Below the pieces are notes generated by a model. It saw only the letters and a program-made list of their open reading frames with translations. It did not search any database and was not told the origin of the DNA. Below are positions 16,622 to 26,021 of a DNA stretch of 64,000 nt, in pieces. The translations under genes were made by a program, and so were the position numbers. The stretch is from the NCBI GenBank assembly GCA_038960095.1, contig CP152425.1, positions 868,001 to 932,000 on the forward strand, in the 5' to 3' direction. Each line of letters begins with the position of its first letter. Position 1 is the stretch's first letter. This DNA is from Symbiodolus clandestinus. GTDB taxonomy: Bacteria; Pseudomonadota; Gammaproteobacteria; Enterobacterales; G038960095.

Positions 16622-17458
16622 ATGTCACTTTATCGTCATTTGACTTTGGGGAAATCAGTATCCTACCTTGACCAGTACGATGCCGATCTATTACAAACCG
16701 TACCACGGCATCCGCAACGAGCTGCCCTGGGCCTTGATGGGCATGCACTTCCCTTTCAGGGCGAAGATATTTGGACGTTGTATGAACTCTCTTGGTTAGA
16801 TCTCCAAGGGCGTCCTCAGGTAGCCATCGGGGAGTTACGGATAGATGCACTGTCACCTCAGTTAGTCGAGTCTAAAAGCCTGAAGCTCTATCTCAATAGC
16901 TTAAACCTGACACATTTCCTCAATTGGCGACAATTAGCTGACTGTGTTGAACAAGATTTGAGTCAACGTTTAGCCGGACGAGTGACGTTACGATTGTATT
17001 CACTGAGTGAGTTTGCCAAGCCAACTCACTATACTTTACCAGGCATAATCATCGACGAACAGCCAAGCCAGCTACCCTTTGAAACAACACAAGGTCCTGA
17101 TCCCACACAACTGCTTGTTACCTCGCAAACGACAACGGTTGAAGAGCAACTGGTTAGCCATCTGTTTCGATCCAACTGCCCGGTAACTGGGCAACCTGAT
17201 TGGGCCTCAGTGCAGGTTCACTATCAAGGGCTCCCGATTGACCGAGAAGCTCTTCTGCGCTATCTCCTTTCCTTCCGCCGCCATGCTGGTTTTCACGAAC
17301 AGTGTGTCGAGCAAATTTTTTGTGATTTGATCCAGCATTGCCAATGCCAATACTTATCAGTATTGGCACGCTTTACTCGGCGTGGCGGCATTGATATCAA
17401 CCCTTTCCGCTCTAATTGGCAACCATCCCCACAAAACCAGCGGTTAACCCGTCAATAA
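16622..17458 (+). CDS. queF: NADPH-dependent 7-cyano-7-deazaguanine reductase QueF
   Basis: QueF reduces preQ0 to preQ1, the base that Tgt inserts into tRNA. The 278 residues belong to the long two-domain (YqcD) type. Signatures are LTLGKSVSYLDQYDADLLQ, the substrate-binding ESKSLKLYLNSLN, the catalytic cysteine in RSNCPVTGQPDW (Cys186), and FHEQCVEQIF and RRGGIDINPFRSN near the end. The binding site before the ATG is weak. It lies beside csrB and ppnN as in Escherichia. It shows that the later part of queuosine synthesis is maintained. Confidence 0.97.
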   Translation: MSLYRHLTLGKSVSYLDQYDADLLQTVPRHPQRAALGLDGHALPFQGEDIWTLYELSWLDLQGRPQVAIGELRIDALSPQLVESKSLKLYLNSLNLTHFLNWRQLADCVEQDLSQRLAGRVTLRLYSLSEFAKPTHYTLPGIIIDEQPSQLPFETTQGPDPTQLLVTSQTTTVEEQLVSHLFRSNCPVTGQPDWASVQVHYQGLPIDREALLRYLLSFRRHAGFHEQCVEQIFCDLIQHCQCQYLSVLARFTRRGGIDINPFRSNWQPSPQNQRLTRQ

Positions 17459-17629
17459 ATGCTTTTTGCCTGCCTTAAACAATCATTCATCATAACGACT
17501 GACACTGAACATTCCTCGATAACCAACCGTGCCCCTTTTGATTTGTTAGATTAACCGTTACTATAACACCCTAAATCGTTAACTAATGACGCTATGTTCA
17601 CTACCTAGTTTCCCCAAGGAGTTGCTTGC

Positions 17630-18979
17630 ATGATCACGCTTGGCCCAGTAGGACCCCTTAAACAGCTATCTGGCTGGGAGCTACAGCAGTGTCAGCAGCG
17701 GTTACAAGGGGAGCATGCCCAGCTGTTTCATCAGTGTGCGTTAGCAGTACTCCATAGCGGTCATCAAATGGATAATCAGCAGCAATTATTGTCCTGCTAT
17801 CCCGACTTTTCCATTCAATTACTGCCCAAACACTCAGAACTGCACCTGCGATTGCTTAACCCCCCACCCCATGCGCTGGTCGAAGGTCAACTGATTCACT
17901 CTCTGCATGCGCATCTATTTGCGGTAGTACGCGATCTGCTACTAGGTCCACCAGAGTTGGCTGAGCCAGTACCATCGATGACTGATCCCAGCCTGGCCTC
18001 GCAACAAATTACTCATCAGATATTTGCACAGCTACGTCATGCCCAAGTAGTGACAGAGCAATTGCCTACCCCACTGATTGTTTGTTGGGGCGGCCATGCG
18101 ATTCAAGCCACGGAGTACCGCTATGCGCAGCAGGTTGGCTATGAGTTAGGGTTACGCGGTTTACAAGTGGCCACTGGCTGTGGCCCAGGAGCCATGGAGG
18201 CCCCGATGAAGGGAGCAGTCCGTGGTCATGCTCGCCAGTGGTATAAAAACAGTCGATTGATTGGCTTAACGGAACCAATGATTATCGCGGCAGAACCTCC
18301 CAATGCCTTCGTCAATCAGCTGGTGATCTTGGCTGATATTGAAAAGCGCTTGGAAGCCTTTGTACGACTCGCCCGAGGGATTATTATTTTTCCGGGTGGC
18401 CCCGGGACTGCCGAAGAGCTACTCTATCTATTGGCAATCTTAATGCATGCCGATAACCAGCATCAGCGTCTGCCGGTGATCCTAACCGGCCCTCGGGAGA
18501 GTGCTGCCTACTGGCAACCGCTAGAACAATTTATTCAGGAAGCCTTAGGCTTGGAAGCTCAACACTATTACCAACTGATTGTCGATGATGCCCAAGGAGT
18601 GGCACAATCCTTAAAACAGCTGATTGAACCCTCCGATCGCTCCAGCCAGCCTTTAGCCTTTAATGCCAGCTTAGTGATCCCTTACGCCCTACAACAACCC
18701 TTCCATCCTACCCATGCTGCTATGGCACAGCTCACTGTTAACCGGCAACAATCAGCCTCTGAGCGCGCTATTCTATTACGCCAGCTGTTTTCCGGCATTG
18801 TGGCGGGTAATATTCGACAAGAGAGTATTCAAGCAGTGGCCGAGCAAGGCCCCTTCCGTTTACAAGGTGATCACGCACTGATGCAAGCGATTGACCGCCT
18901 GCTCAATGCCTTTATCCAGCAACAACGAATGAAACTGCCTGGCTCTACCTACGTACCTTGCTATGAAATTGCTAGTTAG
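17630..18979 (+). CDS. ppnN: nucleotide 5'-monophosphate nucleosidase PpnN (YgdH)
   Basis: PpnN splits purine and pyrimidine nucleoside monophosphates to base and ribose 5-phosphate and is controlled by (p)ppGpp. The 449 residues are close to the 454 of Escherichia. Visible motifs are VCWGGHAIQATEY, the LOG-family nucleotide site GCGPGAMEAPMKGA, IFPGGPGTAEELLYLL, and the conserved C-terminus MKLPGSTYVPCYEI. AAGGAG lies upstream of the ATG. It follows queF by 171 bases with no obvious terminator between. Confidence 0.97.
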   Translation: MITLGPVGPLKQLSGWELQQCQQRLQGEHAQLFHQCALAVLHSGHQMDNQQQLLSCYPDFSIQLLPKHSELHLRLLNPPPHALVEGQLIHSLHAHLFAVVRDLLLGPPELAEPVPSMTDPSLASQQITHQIFAQLRHAQVVTEQLPTPLIVCWGGHAIQATEYRYAQQVGYELGLRGLQVATGCGPGAMEAPMKGAVRGHARQWYKNSRLIGLTEPMIIAAEPPNAFVNQLVILADIEKRLEAFVRLARGIIIFPGGPGTAEELLYLLAILMHADNQHQRLPVILTGPRESAAYWQPLEQFIQEALGLEAQHYYQLIVDDAQGVAQSLKQLIEPSDRSSQPLAFNASLVIPYALQQPFHPTHAAMAQLTVNRQQSASERAILLRQLFSGIVAGNIRQESIQAVAEQGPFRLQGDHALMQAIDRLLNAFIQQQRMKLPGSTYVPCYEIAS

Positions 18980-19323
18980 CTTGGTTCACGGTAGGACTAC
19001 ACGGTGGCTAACTTCAAAAATGGGTAGTGACTATGCGATATGGAAAAAAACATGTTTTTGAGGTCTGTTGAGAGTTTGATCTAGTTAATTGAAATCTCAA
19101 CGAACTTGAATTAACATTTCAGTCCACTTTAAATTTTTATTTTTTACAGAAATTCTATCGTGCGATTGCCCTGAAGTATCTTCGGTTTTATTTGACTGTT
19201 AACTCAAACTCACGTTGATTAGATTAGAAAACTATCTACAGGCAGAAGATTAACCTATCTAGGGATACTATGTGAAACCCAGGCTGAACCTGGTGTTAGA
19301 GTTATAAGTTCCATTGGTTTAAC
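18980..19323. other. 344-base intergenic region between ppnN and the ankyrin gene
   Basis: No ORF is supported. A short stem (CCAGG-CTGAA-CCTGG, about 19278-19292) lies just downstream of the ankyrin gene on the minus strand and could weakly serve as its terminator, though no T-run follows. The rest is AT-rich with no recognised element. Confidence 0.35.
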
Positions 19324-20262
19324 TTAATTTTTAACAATATTATATATTTGAGAGCCAGGTATAATAGCACTCTCTTGCCTATGCACAGCTGTACTTACCT
19401 CTGGGTCGCTATTGATTGCATCGAACAATTGGCTTAATTTCATCTCCTCACTTTTTTGAAAGCGCTGTTGAGCAGAGCAGTGGGCTAATTTATCCCCCTT
19501 GTATTCTAGGAACGCTTTTATAATAGCAAGGTGATTCCAACACACCTCTTGTTGTATCAGGGAGTATTGTCGGCTGTCAGACAAATAAGGGTCAACGTCT
19601 GGATGGGCAAGTAGCATTTTTACAACGTTCACCTCTTTTTTTAAGAAGGCCATGTGTAGAGGAGACATGCCATTTTTATTGGATAAGTTGGGGTCAATTT
19701 TAGGATGCTGTAGCAGAAAAGCAGTGGCTATCCAATTAGAATAACTAATAGCTGCTAATAATGGAGAGTAACCGGTTCTATCTTGTAAATTCGGATCAAT
19801 CTTTGGATGCAGAAGTAGCTTAGACACTACTATATTATAGCCTACCATAATCGCCTGTAACAGAGGAGGTTTACCTGCTTTATTTTGTGCATTAGGATTG
19901 AATTTTGAATGTTTTAATAAGTCAGTTATTATATCTCCTCTTTTAAAAAAGATTGCATACTCTATGGGGGGTACACCATCGCTATTAGGCAAATTAGGGT
20001 TGATCTTAGGATGAGCGAGCAGTGCCTGTACAATACGCAAATCGCGTTGGTGCATTGCCACATGCAGGGGGGTATCACTATATCTATCAGGTAAATGAGG
20101 ATCGATATTCGGGTGCGCTAACAGTGCTGTTATAATAGACAGGTTACCATTATGAATTGCCGTGCACAAAGGTGTTCTACTGTCGCAATCATCGAATAGA
20201 TTAGGGCTTATATCTGGATCTGCAAGGAACCCCTTGACAGTTGCCAAGCAGCTCCTTCTCAC
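19324..20262 (-). CDS. ankyrin-repeat protein
   Basis: About seven tandem ankyrin repeats of roughly 35 residues fill most of the protein, with a very regular unit (LLAHPKINPNLPN, LLLHPKIDPNLQD, LLQHPKIDPNLSN) alternating with SPLLAAI-type helices. Ankyrin repeats bind proteins, and in host-associated bacteria they are common in secreted effectors. The start is uncertain. GTG at 20262 has no binding site, while the frame stays open upstream to 20385, where an ATT codon follows a good AAGGTGA; no ATG lies between. The gene may use a rare ATT start or have lost its start. The 5' side is flanked by an IS5 relic. No signal peptide is visible. Confidence 0.75.
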   Translation of the reverse strand: MRRSCLATVKGFLADPDISPNLFDDCDSRTPLCTAIHNGNLSIITALLAHPNIDPHLPDRYSDTPLHVAMHQRDLRIVQALLAHPKINPNLPNSDGVPPIEYAIFFKRGDIITDLLKHSKFNPNAQNKAGKPPLLQAIMVGYNIVVSKLLLHPKIDPNLQDRTGYSPLLAAISYSNWIATAFLLQHPKIDPNLSNKNGMSPLHMAFLKKEVNVVKMLLAHPDVDPYLSDSRQYSLIQQEVCWNHLAIIKAFLEYKGDKLAHCSAQQRFQKSEEMKLSQLFDAINSDPEVSTAVHRQESAIIPGSQIYNIVKN

Positions 20263-20525
20263 CGCATCTAACAGGAAGTAGGCCCGCTGCTGCTCATCAG
20301 ATGGTTCGTGGTGAAAATTTTCTACAATTTTTTTTGACTTCTGCGACCTTACTACGGGAATTTTAGAAAGCCATTTTTTAATAATTTAAATCACCTTTAA
20401 AACTTCTAAGTTTTTTGTTAAAAAACAGTATTTACAATACTATTTCGTATGGCCCTTCTAGGGTAGTAAAAAATCCATAAAATTATAGTAATATGATACT
20501 GATAACAAAATAGAGAATTTATAGT

Positions 20526-20973
20526 AGGCTTTGTCCCTGAAACTTTCTATATAATGTGTTAAACTATTCTTGATAAAGTATAAAAGTCATAGAATGGCCA
20601 GGGAAGTTCTAACCGATGAGGGGTAGGAAAAACTGGAGCCGTTATTTCCTAAGCTGAAAGGATGGCCTGGAAAAGACAATCGCCGATTTTTAGAAGCAGT
20701 CTATTGGATCGTAAGGGCTGACGCACCTTGGCAGGACTTACTCCCTGAATTTGGTTTTTGGAAGACGGTTTATAATCGCTACAATCATTGAGCTAAAAAG
20801 GGATATTTGGAAATCATTTTAGAAATATTAAAAAAAAGATGGCGACCACGAAAGGTTGATGCTTGGGGTATGCTATTAAAACTTACTATAACAGCTAGCC
20901 AAAGCTCGGATATTGAACAGGCGGAACATTTGGTTGCTGAGGAATCGTGTGGTTATTTAATAACCGATCTCTG
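20526..20973 (+). mobile_element. IS5-family insertion sequence relic, 5' part
   Basis: It starts with the terminal repeat AGGCTTTGTCCCT (20526-20538), the exact mirror of the end at 171-183. The transposase frame from ATG 20594 reads LEPLFPKLKGWPGKDNRRF and YWIVRADAPWQDLLPEFGFW, typical of the IS5 N-terminal region. It contains in-frame stops early and after YNRYNH, and it breaks off after YLITDL where the DDE region should continue. It is not active. The flanks 20263-20525 and 20974-21058 hold no gene beyond a possible 5' extension of the ankyrin ORF. Confidence 0.85.
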
Positions 20974-21058
20974 AGAAATTTAATATCCCTATCCATTAAT
21001 ATAGACATAAAAATAGCAGTGATAATTTATTGACTATTTTTTAAGTTGACAAAAAAAT

Positions 21059-22024
21059 TTATCTTTTCAATCGTTTCCGCTGAGCACGTGGGTGAGCGGC
21101 ATCGTACACTTTGGCCAGATGTTGAAAATCCAAGTGTGTGTAGATTTGCGTGGTGGCAAGGTTAGCATGTCCGAGTAGCTCTTGAACAGCCCGTAAATCA
21201 CCGCTGGCTTCCAGTAAATGGGTGGCGAAGGCATGACGTAATCGATGGGGATGGATAGCCGTCTCTAACTGCTGTTGGCGGCCCCAGAAAGCTAAACGCT
21301 TCTGAATCGCTCGCGGTGATAGACGCTTTCCTTGCATGGAGATAAACAGTGCGTCATCCTGAGTCGGTAGGGTTGCTCGATGAGATAACCAACGTTGCAA
21401 CCAGTCGATAGCGATACTCCCTAATGGCAGTTGACGCATTTTATCCCCTTTACCAATCACGCGTACCTCGCCACCCGTCAGATCTAGGTTTTGGATGTTC
21501 AGGTTAACCGCTTCACTGAGCCGTAATCCCGCTGTATAAAGCAGCTCCATTAATGCTCGATCACGCACCGATAACCCATCGGTGGCTTCAACCGCTAATA
21601 GTTGCTGGACAGCATCGATGGCTAGCCCTTTGGGTAAGCGTCGGGCTTTCTTGGGTAAACTCAAACGACTGACCGGATTTATTTTGATCCCCTGCTGCTG
21701 TAATTGGTAATTAAAAAAACTCCGCAATATCGAAAAGCGCAGCTGTAAACTGGCTGCGCTTAATCCGCTCAGTTTACTAGCCACCATTAACTGACGTATC
21801 TTAGCTTCATCCAGCTGCTCCCAGCTGGCTACTCCACAAGCTTGTAGCTCAATGGCTAGTGACCGAAGATGCCGGTCATAGCTCTTTTGGGTATAAGGGC
21901 TCAGTTGCCGCTCTACGGTCAAATAGTTAATGAATTCGGTCACTCTATTTTCAAGTGAAGCCGTTAACGGTTGCTGGATTTTAGGTGTTGATCGGCTCTT
22001 TTTTTCACAAGGCGAGGGAGTCAT
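21059..22024 (-). CDS. xerC: tyrosine recombinase XerC
   Basis: XerC acts with XerD at the dif site to resolve chromosome dimers. The product is about 321 residues from the ATG at 22024, which overlaps the dapF stop in a TGATG. It has the N-terminal SAM-like domain (LSPYTQKSYDRHL) and the catalytic tyrosine-recombinase residues: the arginine in TAGLRLSEAVNL, HPHRLRHAFATHLLE, LGHANLATTQIYTH with the nucleophilic tyrosine, and the XerC-type ending AHPRAQRKR. A GTG four codons earlier is possible. The gene order lptM-dapF-xerC is conserved, with yigA missing. Confidence 0.95.
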   Translation of the reverse strand: MTPSPCEKKSRSTPKIQQPLTASLENRVTEFINYLTVERQLSPYTQKSYDRHLRSLAIELQACGVASWEQLDEAKIRQLMVASKLSGLSAASLQLRFSILRSFFNYQLQQQGIKINPVSRLSLPKKARRLPKGLAIDAVQQLLAVEATDGLSVRDRALMELLYTAGLRLSEAVNLNIQNLDLTGGEVRVIGKGDKMRQLPLGSIAIDWLQRWLSHRATLPTQDDALFISMQGKRLSPRAIQKRLAFWGRQQQLETAIHPHRLRHAFATHLLEASGDLRAVQELLGHANLATTQIYTHLDFQHLAKVYDAAHPRAQRKRLKR

Positions 22025-22893
22025 CACGGTAACCACCCTTCATAAACCAGCGTCGCTCGGCTGGTCATCAATAGCGGGTGTCCTGGTCCTAGCCAATCCA
22101 CTTGTAATACGCCACCAGGTTGTTCGACTTGGACTCGAGACGCCAATAGCCCTTGATCAATCCCACATACGACGGCAGCGCAAGCACCGCTTCCGCAAGC
22201 TGGTGTTTCACCGACTCCACGCTCATACACGCGTAAACGAATATGTTGTGGTGTGAGAATCTGCATAAAACCCACATTGGCCTGCTGAGTAAACTGTCGA
22301 TGCTGGGAAATTTCTTGACCTAATTGACCAACCGGAGCTTTTATGCAGTCATTGACCTGCAACACCGCATGCGGATTTCCCAAGGATACAGCAGCGCAAG
22401 AGATGGTCTGCTGTGAAAGCTGTAAAACATATTGCCGTTGGCGTTTTTCAACCATCAATGGAATGATTTTGGGTTCAAACCATGGCTCAGGAAAGCTTAC
22501 TTGACACTGGTGATCGGTGCCTATTGAGATTTTCAATAAGCCACTTTGCGTACTGATCGCTAGCGTGGATCGCTTGATCAATCCCTTTAAACGAACAAAA
22601 TGGGCAACAGCGCAAGCGCCGTTACCACACTGCTCAACCTCTCGGCCGTTGGCATTAAAGATACGGTAGTGAAAATCGACTTGCGGATCATAAGGGGGTT
22701 CCACAATCAGTAGCTGATCAAAGCCAATACCACGACGTCGATCCGCCAGCTGATGAATCTGATCGGCTGAAAAAAACAGCTTTTGAGTGACAGCATCCAC
22801 GACCATAAAATCGTTCCCTAAGCTCTGCATTTTACAAAACTGCAGTTTTTTTAAGAGACGACGCCTAGTCAATACCCCTTTTCTACCGAACAT
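22024..22893 (-). CDS. dapF: diaminopimelate epimerase
   Basis: DapF interconverts LL- and meso-diaminopimelate for peptidoglycan and lysine. Both catalytic cysteines are visible, in EQCGNGACAVAHF and TPACGSGACAAVV. The usual protein starts near LQFCKMQSLGNDF; here the frame extends 17 residues upstream to an ATG at 22893 inside the end of lptM, so the N-terminus may be slightly longer than normal (289 residues). It overlaps lptM by 11 bases and xerC by one. It consumes the pathway started by the aspartokinase part of MetL later in the window. Confidence 0.95.
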   Translation of the reverse strand: MFGRKGVLTRRRLLKKLQFCKMQSLGNDFMVVDAVTQKLFFSADQIHQLADRRRGIGFDQLLIVEPPYDPQVDFHYRIFNANGREVEQCGNGACAVAHFVRLKGLIKRSTLAISTQSGLLKISIGTDHQCQVSFPEPWFEPKIIPLMVEKRQRQYVLQLSQQTISCAAVSLGNPHAVLQVNDCIKAPVGQLGQEISQHRQFTQQANVGFMQILTPQHIRLRVYERGVGETPACGSGACAAVVCGIDQGLLASRVQVEQPGGVLQVDWLGPGHPLLMTSRATLVYEGWLP

Positions 22894-23038
22894 GGTTAGC
22901 TACCACGGGTATGGTTGCTCTAGTACTGACTTCTACAGTCAAAGAAGGTCTCAAAGGGCCGGTCACGCCGCAACCGTTTAGTAGCAGCAGCAAACCAGAA
23001 CCCAATAAACTCAACAGCATTTTACCGAAAGCACTCAT
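22883..23038 (-). CDS. lptM: small lipoprotein LptM (YifL)
   Basis: A 51-residue lipoprotein with signal peptide and lipobox LLNGC (Cys23), followed by the family hallmark GCGVTGPLRPS (compare GCGLKGPLYFP in Escherichia). LptM assists assembly of the LptDE lipopolysaccharide translocon. ATG at 23038 is chosen over an upstream TTG. It lies directly before dapF, the conserved position; cyaY and cyaA, normally upstream, are not here, and a shortened cyaA lies at the far end of the window. Confidence 0.85.
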   Translation of the reverse strand: MSAFGKMLLSLLGSGLLLLLNGCGVTGPLRPSLTVEVSTRATIPVVANHVR

Positions 23039-23257
23039 CGCTTGGTTTTTTGAGACCAAAGCCCTACTTACTATTTCATCCAAGCGCTATTACTCCGCTA
23101 TTTACCCGTGATTAAGCTTGCTTATGCTACGCACTGCTTGGTAACGTGATTACCTAAAAACGCATCTTTGCTTAAAATAATACACCATTCTTGTTTTCTG
23201 ATCTTGCTGAATATCTGGATCTAACGCTTCTGTATCTCTTGAGCATTCTTGAAAGGT

Positions 23258-24152
23258 TTATTGCAAATCCTGAAATTTCTGCAGCCACTGCTCTGCGAGG
23301 GTACAATAGTTAGCAGCCGCTTTACGAATCCAAAATAGCGCTTGTTGCTTATCCTGAGCTAATATTCCCTGACCATTAAAATACATCAGGCCAAGATCAT
23401 ACTGGGCAGATCCATCATTCTGTTCCACCGCCTTGTGCAGCCACTTTACTGCCACACGTTCCTTTTTTGGCACCCCTTGCCCCCGCATATAACCCAGACT
23501 CGGTAGATGCTGAGCGCCACTATGTCCTTGCTTAGCTGCCTTATAAAACCATGACATCGCCACTTCATGATCTGGGACGACACCTTCACCCTTATAACAC
23601 ATCTGACCAACTGCAAATTGTGCGTTACTATGCCCCTGCTTCGCCGCCTTAAGATACCAGAACCGGGCCAAACTCATGTCTTGTTGTTCGCCCCAACCTA
23701 TATAATAGGCAACCGCCAAGCTATATTGTGCTAGCACACAATCCTTCTCAGCCGTTTTACCAGTCCATAGAAAAGCCATTCGAAGGTCTTGGGGGACTCC
23801 CCTACCTGTAAAATACAGCCCAGCCAGTGCATGCGTGTGCATGACCTCGCTTTGCTGCCTTTACAAGCCATTCCGCTGCCGCTTTATCATCTTGAATGAC
23901 AGTTTCATCTTTTCCATTGGCATGTTTAATTCCAAGAGTGTACTGAGCGAATACATTACCCTGCACGGCTGCTGGATAAAGCCAGTCAATATTCTTCTGG
24001 TTGTACTGTAGGTGTAAGCGCTGCTCAGTAGCCGCGCTACAAGCTGAAGCTGAATTTAACTTGCCTACTGGCAATCTATCGACATTCCTTAATGCACAGG
24101 AAGTGATAAGATTAGCTAGCAGAATGGCGACAGTAATATGCCTGATCATCAT
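23258..24152 (-). pseudogene. Sel1-repeat lipoprotein gene, frameshifted
   Basis: Two overlapping frames together encode one protein. The first part (ATG at 24152, AAAGGAGA upstream) has a lipoprotein signal peptide with ITSC (Cys19) and the first Sel1 repeats. The second part continues with at least five repeats (AAKQGHSNAQFAVGQMCYKG, AVEQNDGSAQYDLGLMYFNG). The frame changes near 23830, where KAAKRGHAH should run into ALAGLYFTGRGV. No slippery heptamer is visible, so a mutational indel is more likely than programmed frameshifting. Sel1 proteins are TPR-like scaffolds, often involved in host interaction or envelope signalling. The joined product would be about 290 residues. Confidence 0.8.
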
Positions 24153-24198
24153 AAAAATCTCCTTTCAGGACTTCACCCGTCGTACAAGTTCCGCGAAT

Positions 24199-24804
24199 TT
24201 AATAGTAAGAGTGCTCCCCCGCCTGGTGTTCTGTCACATCTTGTACCCCGGTTAGTTCAGGAAAATGAGCCAACAACTCCTTTTCAATTCCCTCTTTTAA
24301 GGTGACATCCACCATCGCACAACCATTACAACCGCCACCAAACTGCAGTATGACTCGGCCTGCATCAGTTATTTCAATGAGGGAAACTCGGCCACCATGG
24401 GCAGCGAGTTGAGGGTTGACCGTTGATTCCAAAAAATAGTTAACCCGCTCAAATAGCGGGGCATCCTCGGCCACTTTAGCCAATTTAGCATGTGGGGCTT
24501 TGATGGTAAGCTGCGTTCCTAAAGCCTCATTGGCAAAATCAATCACCGCTTCCTGCAAAAAGGAGAAACTGGATGCATTAATCACCGCAGAGAATCCGTT
24601 AAATGGCAACAATTGATCATCGGCCGTGATGGCTGTTGATGGACAATAGGCGACCCCACATTCTGCCTGCACGGTGCCCGGATAGCTGACATAAACACGA
24701 ATTTGTGTGCCCTCTGGCTGATCAGCTAATAATTTTTGAAAGTGAGCTTGAGCAAGCTCGGTGATAGTGAGTCCTAATACACGATTAGGTGGTACTTGAC
24801 CCAT
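24199..24804 (-). CDS. nfuA: Fe-S biogenesis protein NfuA
   Basis: NfuA carries a [4Fe-4S] cluster and delivers it to apo-enzymes, particularly under stress. At 201 residues it has the degenerate A-type domain at the N-terminus and the Nfu domain at the C-terminus with the cluster motif GGGCNGCAMVDVTLKEGIEK and the conserved ending EHQAGEHSYY. It lies next to gntX, as in Escherichia. It shares with the feo genes a role in iron handling. Confidence 0.97.
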   Translation of the reverse strand: MGQVPPNRVLGLTITELAQAHFQKLLADQPEGTQIRVYVSYPGTVQAECGVAYCPSTAITADDQLLPFNGFSAVINASSFSFLQEAVIDFANEALGTQLTIKAPHAKLAKVAEDAPLFERVNYFLESTVNPQLAAHGGRVSLIEITDAGRVILQFGGGCNGCAMVDVTLKEGIEKELLAHFPELTGVQDVTEHQAGEHSYY

Positions 24805-24903
24805 GAATATGAACCTCTAAAATTGATAACGAAATGTTTGACTGCTTATTGGTTAGTCTACCATGTTTCTAATATCCCGCTCTCTTTGCACTATTGACAC
24901 GAT

Positions 24904-25632
24904 TCAGCAAAGGTTAGTACGACAGAGTGTCCAGATCTGGATCTCACGCACCCCAGCACGCCGCAATAACTGGCTTAATACTGTTACTGTCGTGCCTGTA
25001 GTGACCACATCATCAATTAATGCCACCCGCTTCCCTTCTAAGGACTTTGACACCCCTTCAGCAAGGGTGAAAGCTTGCGTTAGATTACGCCGTCGTGCCG
25101 CTGCAGGTAGTTGCTGTTGTGGGACAGTTGCTCGGCAACGCAGCAGTAAATTATCTTGCCATTCAATGGCCAACCAGCGGCTTAAATAGGCAGTTATTAA
25201 GGCAGATTGATTAAATCCCCGTCGCCATCGTCGCCATCGATGCAGCGGCACTGGCAGTAATAGATCCGGTTTCTCTGATAATAAACTGTGCCGAGTCGCT
25301 AGCCAACGAAGCAGGAGTAGTCGAGCTAAGGTTGGTGCTAGTTCAAAACGCTGCTGAAACTTATATTGGTTAATTAACCCGCTCAGTGGGGGTGTATAAG
25401 CGGAAACGGCAAGCAAACTATCCCATGGCGGTGGTTTGCGCAAACAGCGCCCACAATTCGGCGGCAATTGCGCACTCGGCAAACCACAGCGCTGGCAATA
25501 AGCCTGCGGACTCATTTCCAAAAGCCATTCAATAGGCCAACAGAAGCTACAGATGCCGGTTTTCGGCAGTGCTAAGCGGTTACCACAAAGCCAGCAGCTG
25601 CTACATTGAAGAAAATCAGAAAACCAACGCAT
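24904..25632 (-). CDS. gntX: ComF/GntX family phosphoribosyltransferase-like protein
   Basis: A 242-residue ComF-family protein. The N-terminus has a zinc-ribbon-like set of cysteines (CSSCWLCG, CSFCW, CQRCGLPS, CGRCLRKPP), and the C-terminus has the PRPP-binding loop ALIDDVVTTGTTV. GntX in Escherichia is linked to gluconate use and DNA use as nutrient, with no settled reaction. It lies 100 bases upstream of nfuA on the same strand, the conserved bioH-gntX-nfuA order with bioH absent. Confidence 0.9.
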   Translation of the reverse strand: MRWFSDFLQCSSCWLCGNRLALPKTGICSFCWPIEWLLEMSPQAYCQRCGLPSAQLPPNCGRCLRKPPPWDSLLAVSAYTPPLSGLINQYKFQQRFELAPTLARLLLLRWLATRHSLLSEKPDLLLPVPLHRWRRWRRGFNQSALITAYLSRWLAIEWQDNLLLRCRATVPQQQLPAAARRRNLTQAFTLAEGVSKSLEGKRVALIDDVVTTGTTVTVLSQLLRRAGVREIQIWTLCRTNLC

Positions 25633-25769
25633 CGAATTATCCTACTCACTGGCAAATGCCATTGACAGCACTCCTTTTTAAAAGTTTGCTTTGAGCCAAT
25701 GCCTTTGAGAACACTTTACCCTAATAATTCGTTTTTTTCTGTTTGCTGACCCTGTTTGTGAAACCGATC

Positions 25770-26021
25770 CTAAGTGATAGAGCGATAGTAACAACGGCGT
25801 TGACAAGAACGGGTTTGGCTGCAACCAAAGCACCCCAAACAGCTAGATACCGAGAAACCCTCAGCAACTGCCTCAATTTTTTCAACTTTTCCTAAGGTGA
25901 TTAATTGATCTAATAGGGCTGTCAATAGGCTGATGGGTGCGTTAAATTGACGTCCTAATGATTGCAGTTCAACAACGCCCGCCAGTGCAATGGCATCTTT
26001 CAGCTGGATCAAAGTTACCAT
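25770..26021 (-). CDS. feoC: ferrous iron transport protein FeoC
   Basis: A small winged-helix protein that accompanies FeoB. The start MVTLIQLKDAIALAG at 26021 matches the family; an upstream open frame lies inside feoB. The C-terminal cysteine cluster (CLGCFGC then RSCQRRC) is the Fe-S or redox element typical of FeoC. It overlaps the feoB end by seven bases. At 83 residues it is of normal length. Confidence 0.88.
   Translation of the reverse strand: MVTLIQLKDAIALAGVVELQSLGRQFNAPISLLTALLDQLITLGKVEKIEAVAEGFSVSSCLGCFGCSQTRSCQRRCYYRSIT

Noticed and set aside
23800..23845. Programmed frameshift in the Sel1 gene
   Set aside because: No slippery heptamer or stimulatory structure was seen; a mutational indel explains it more simply.
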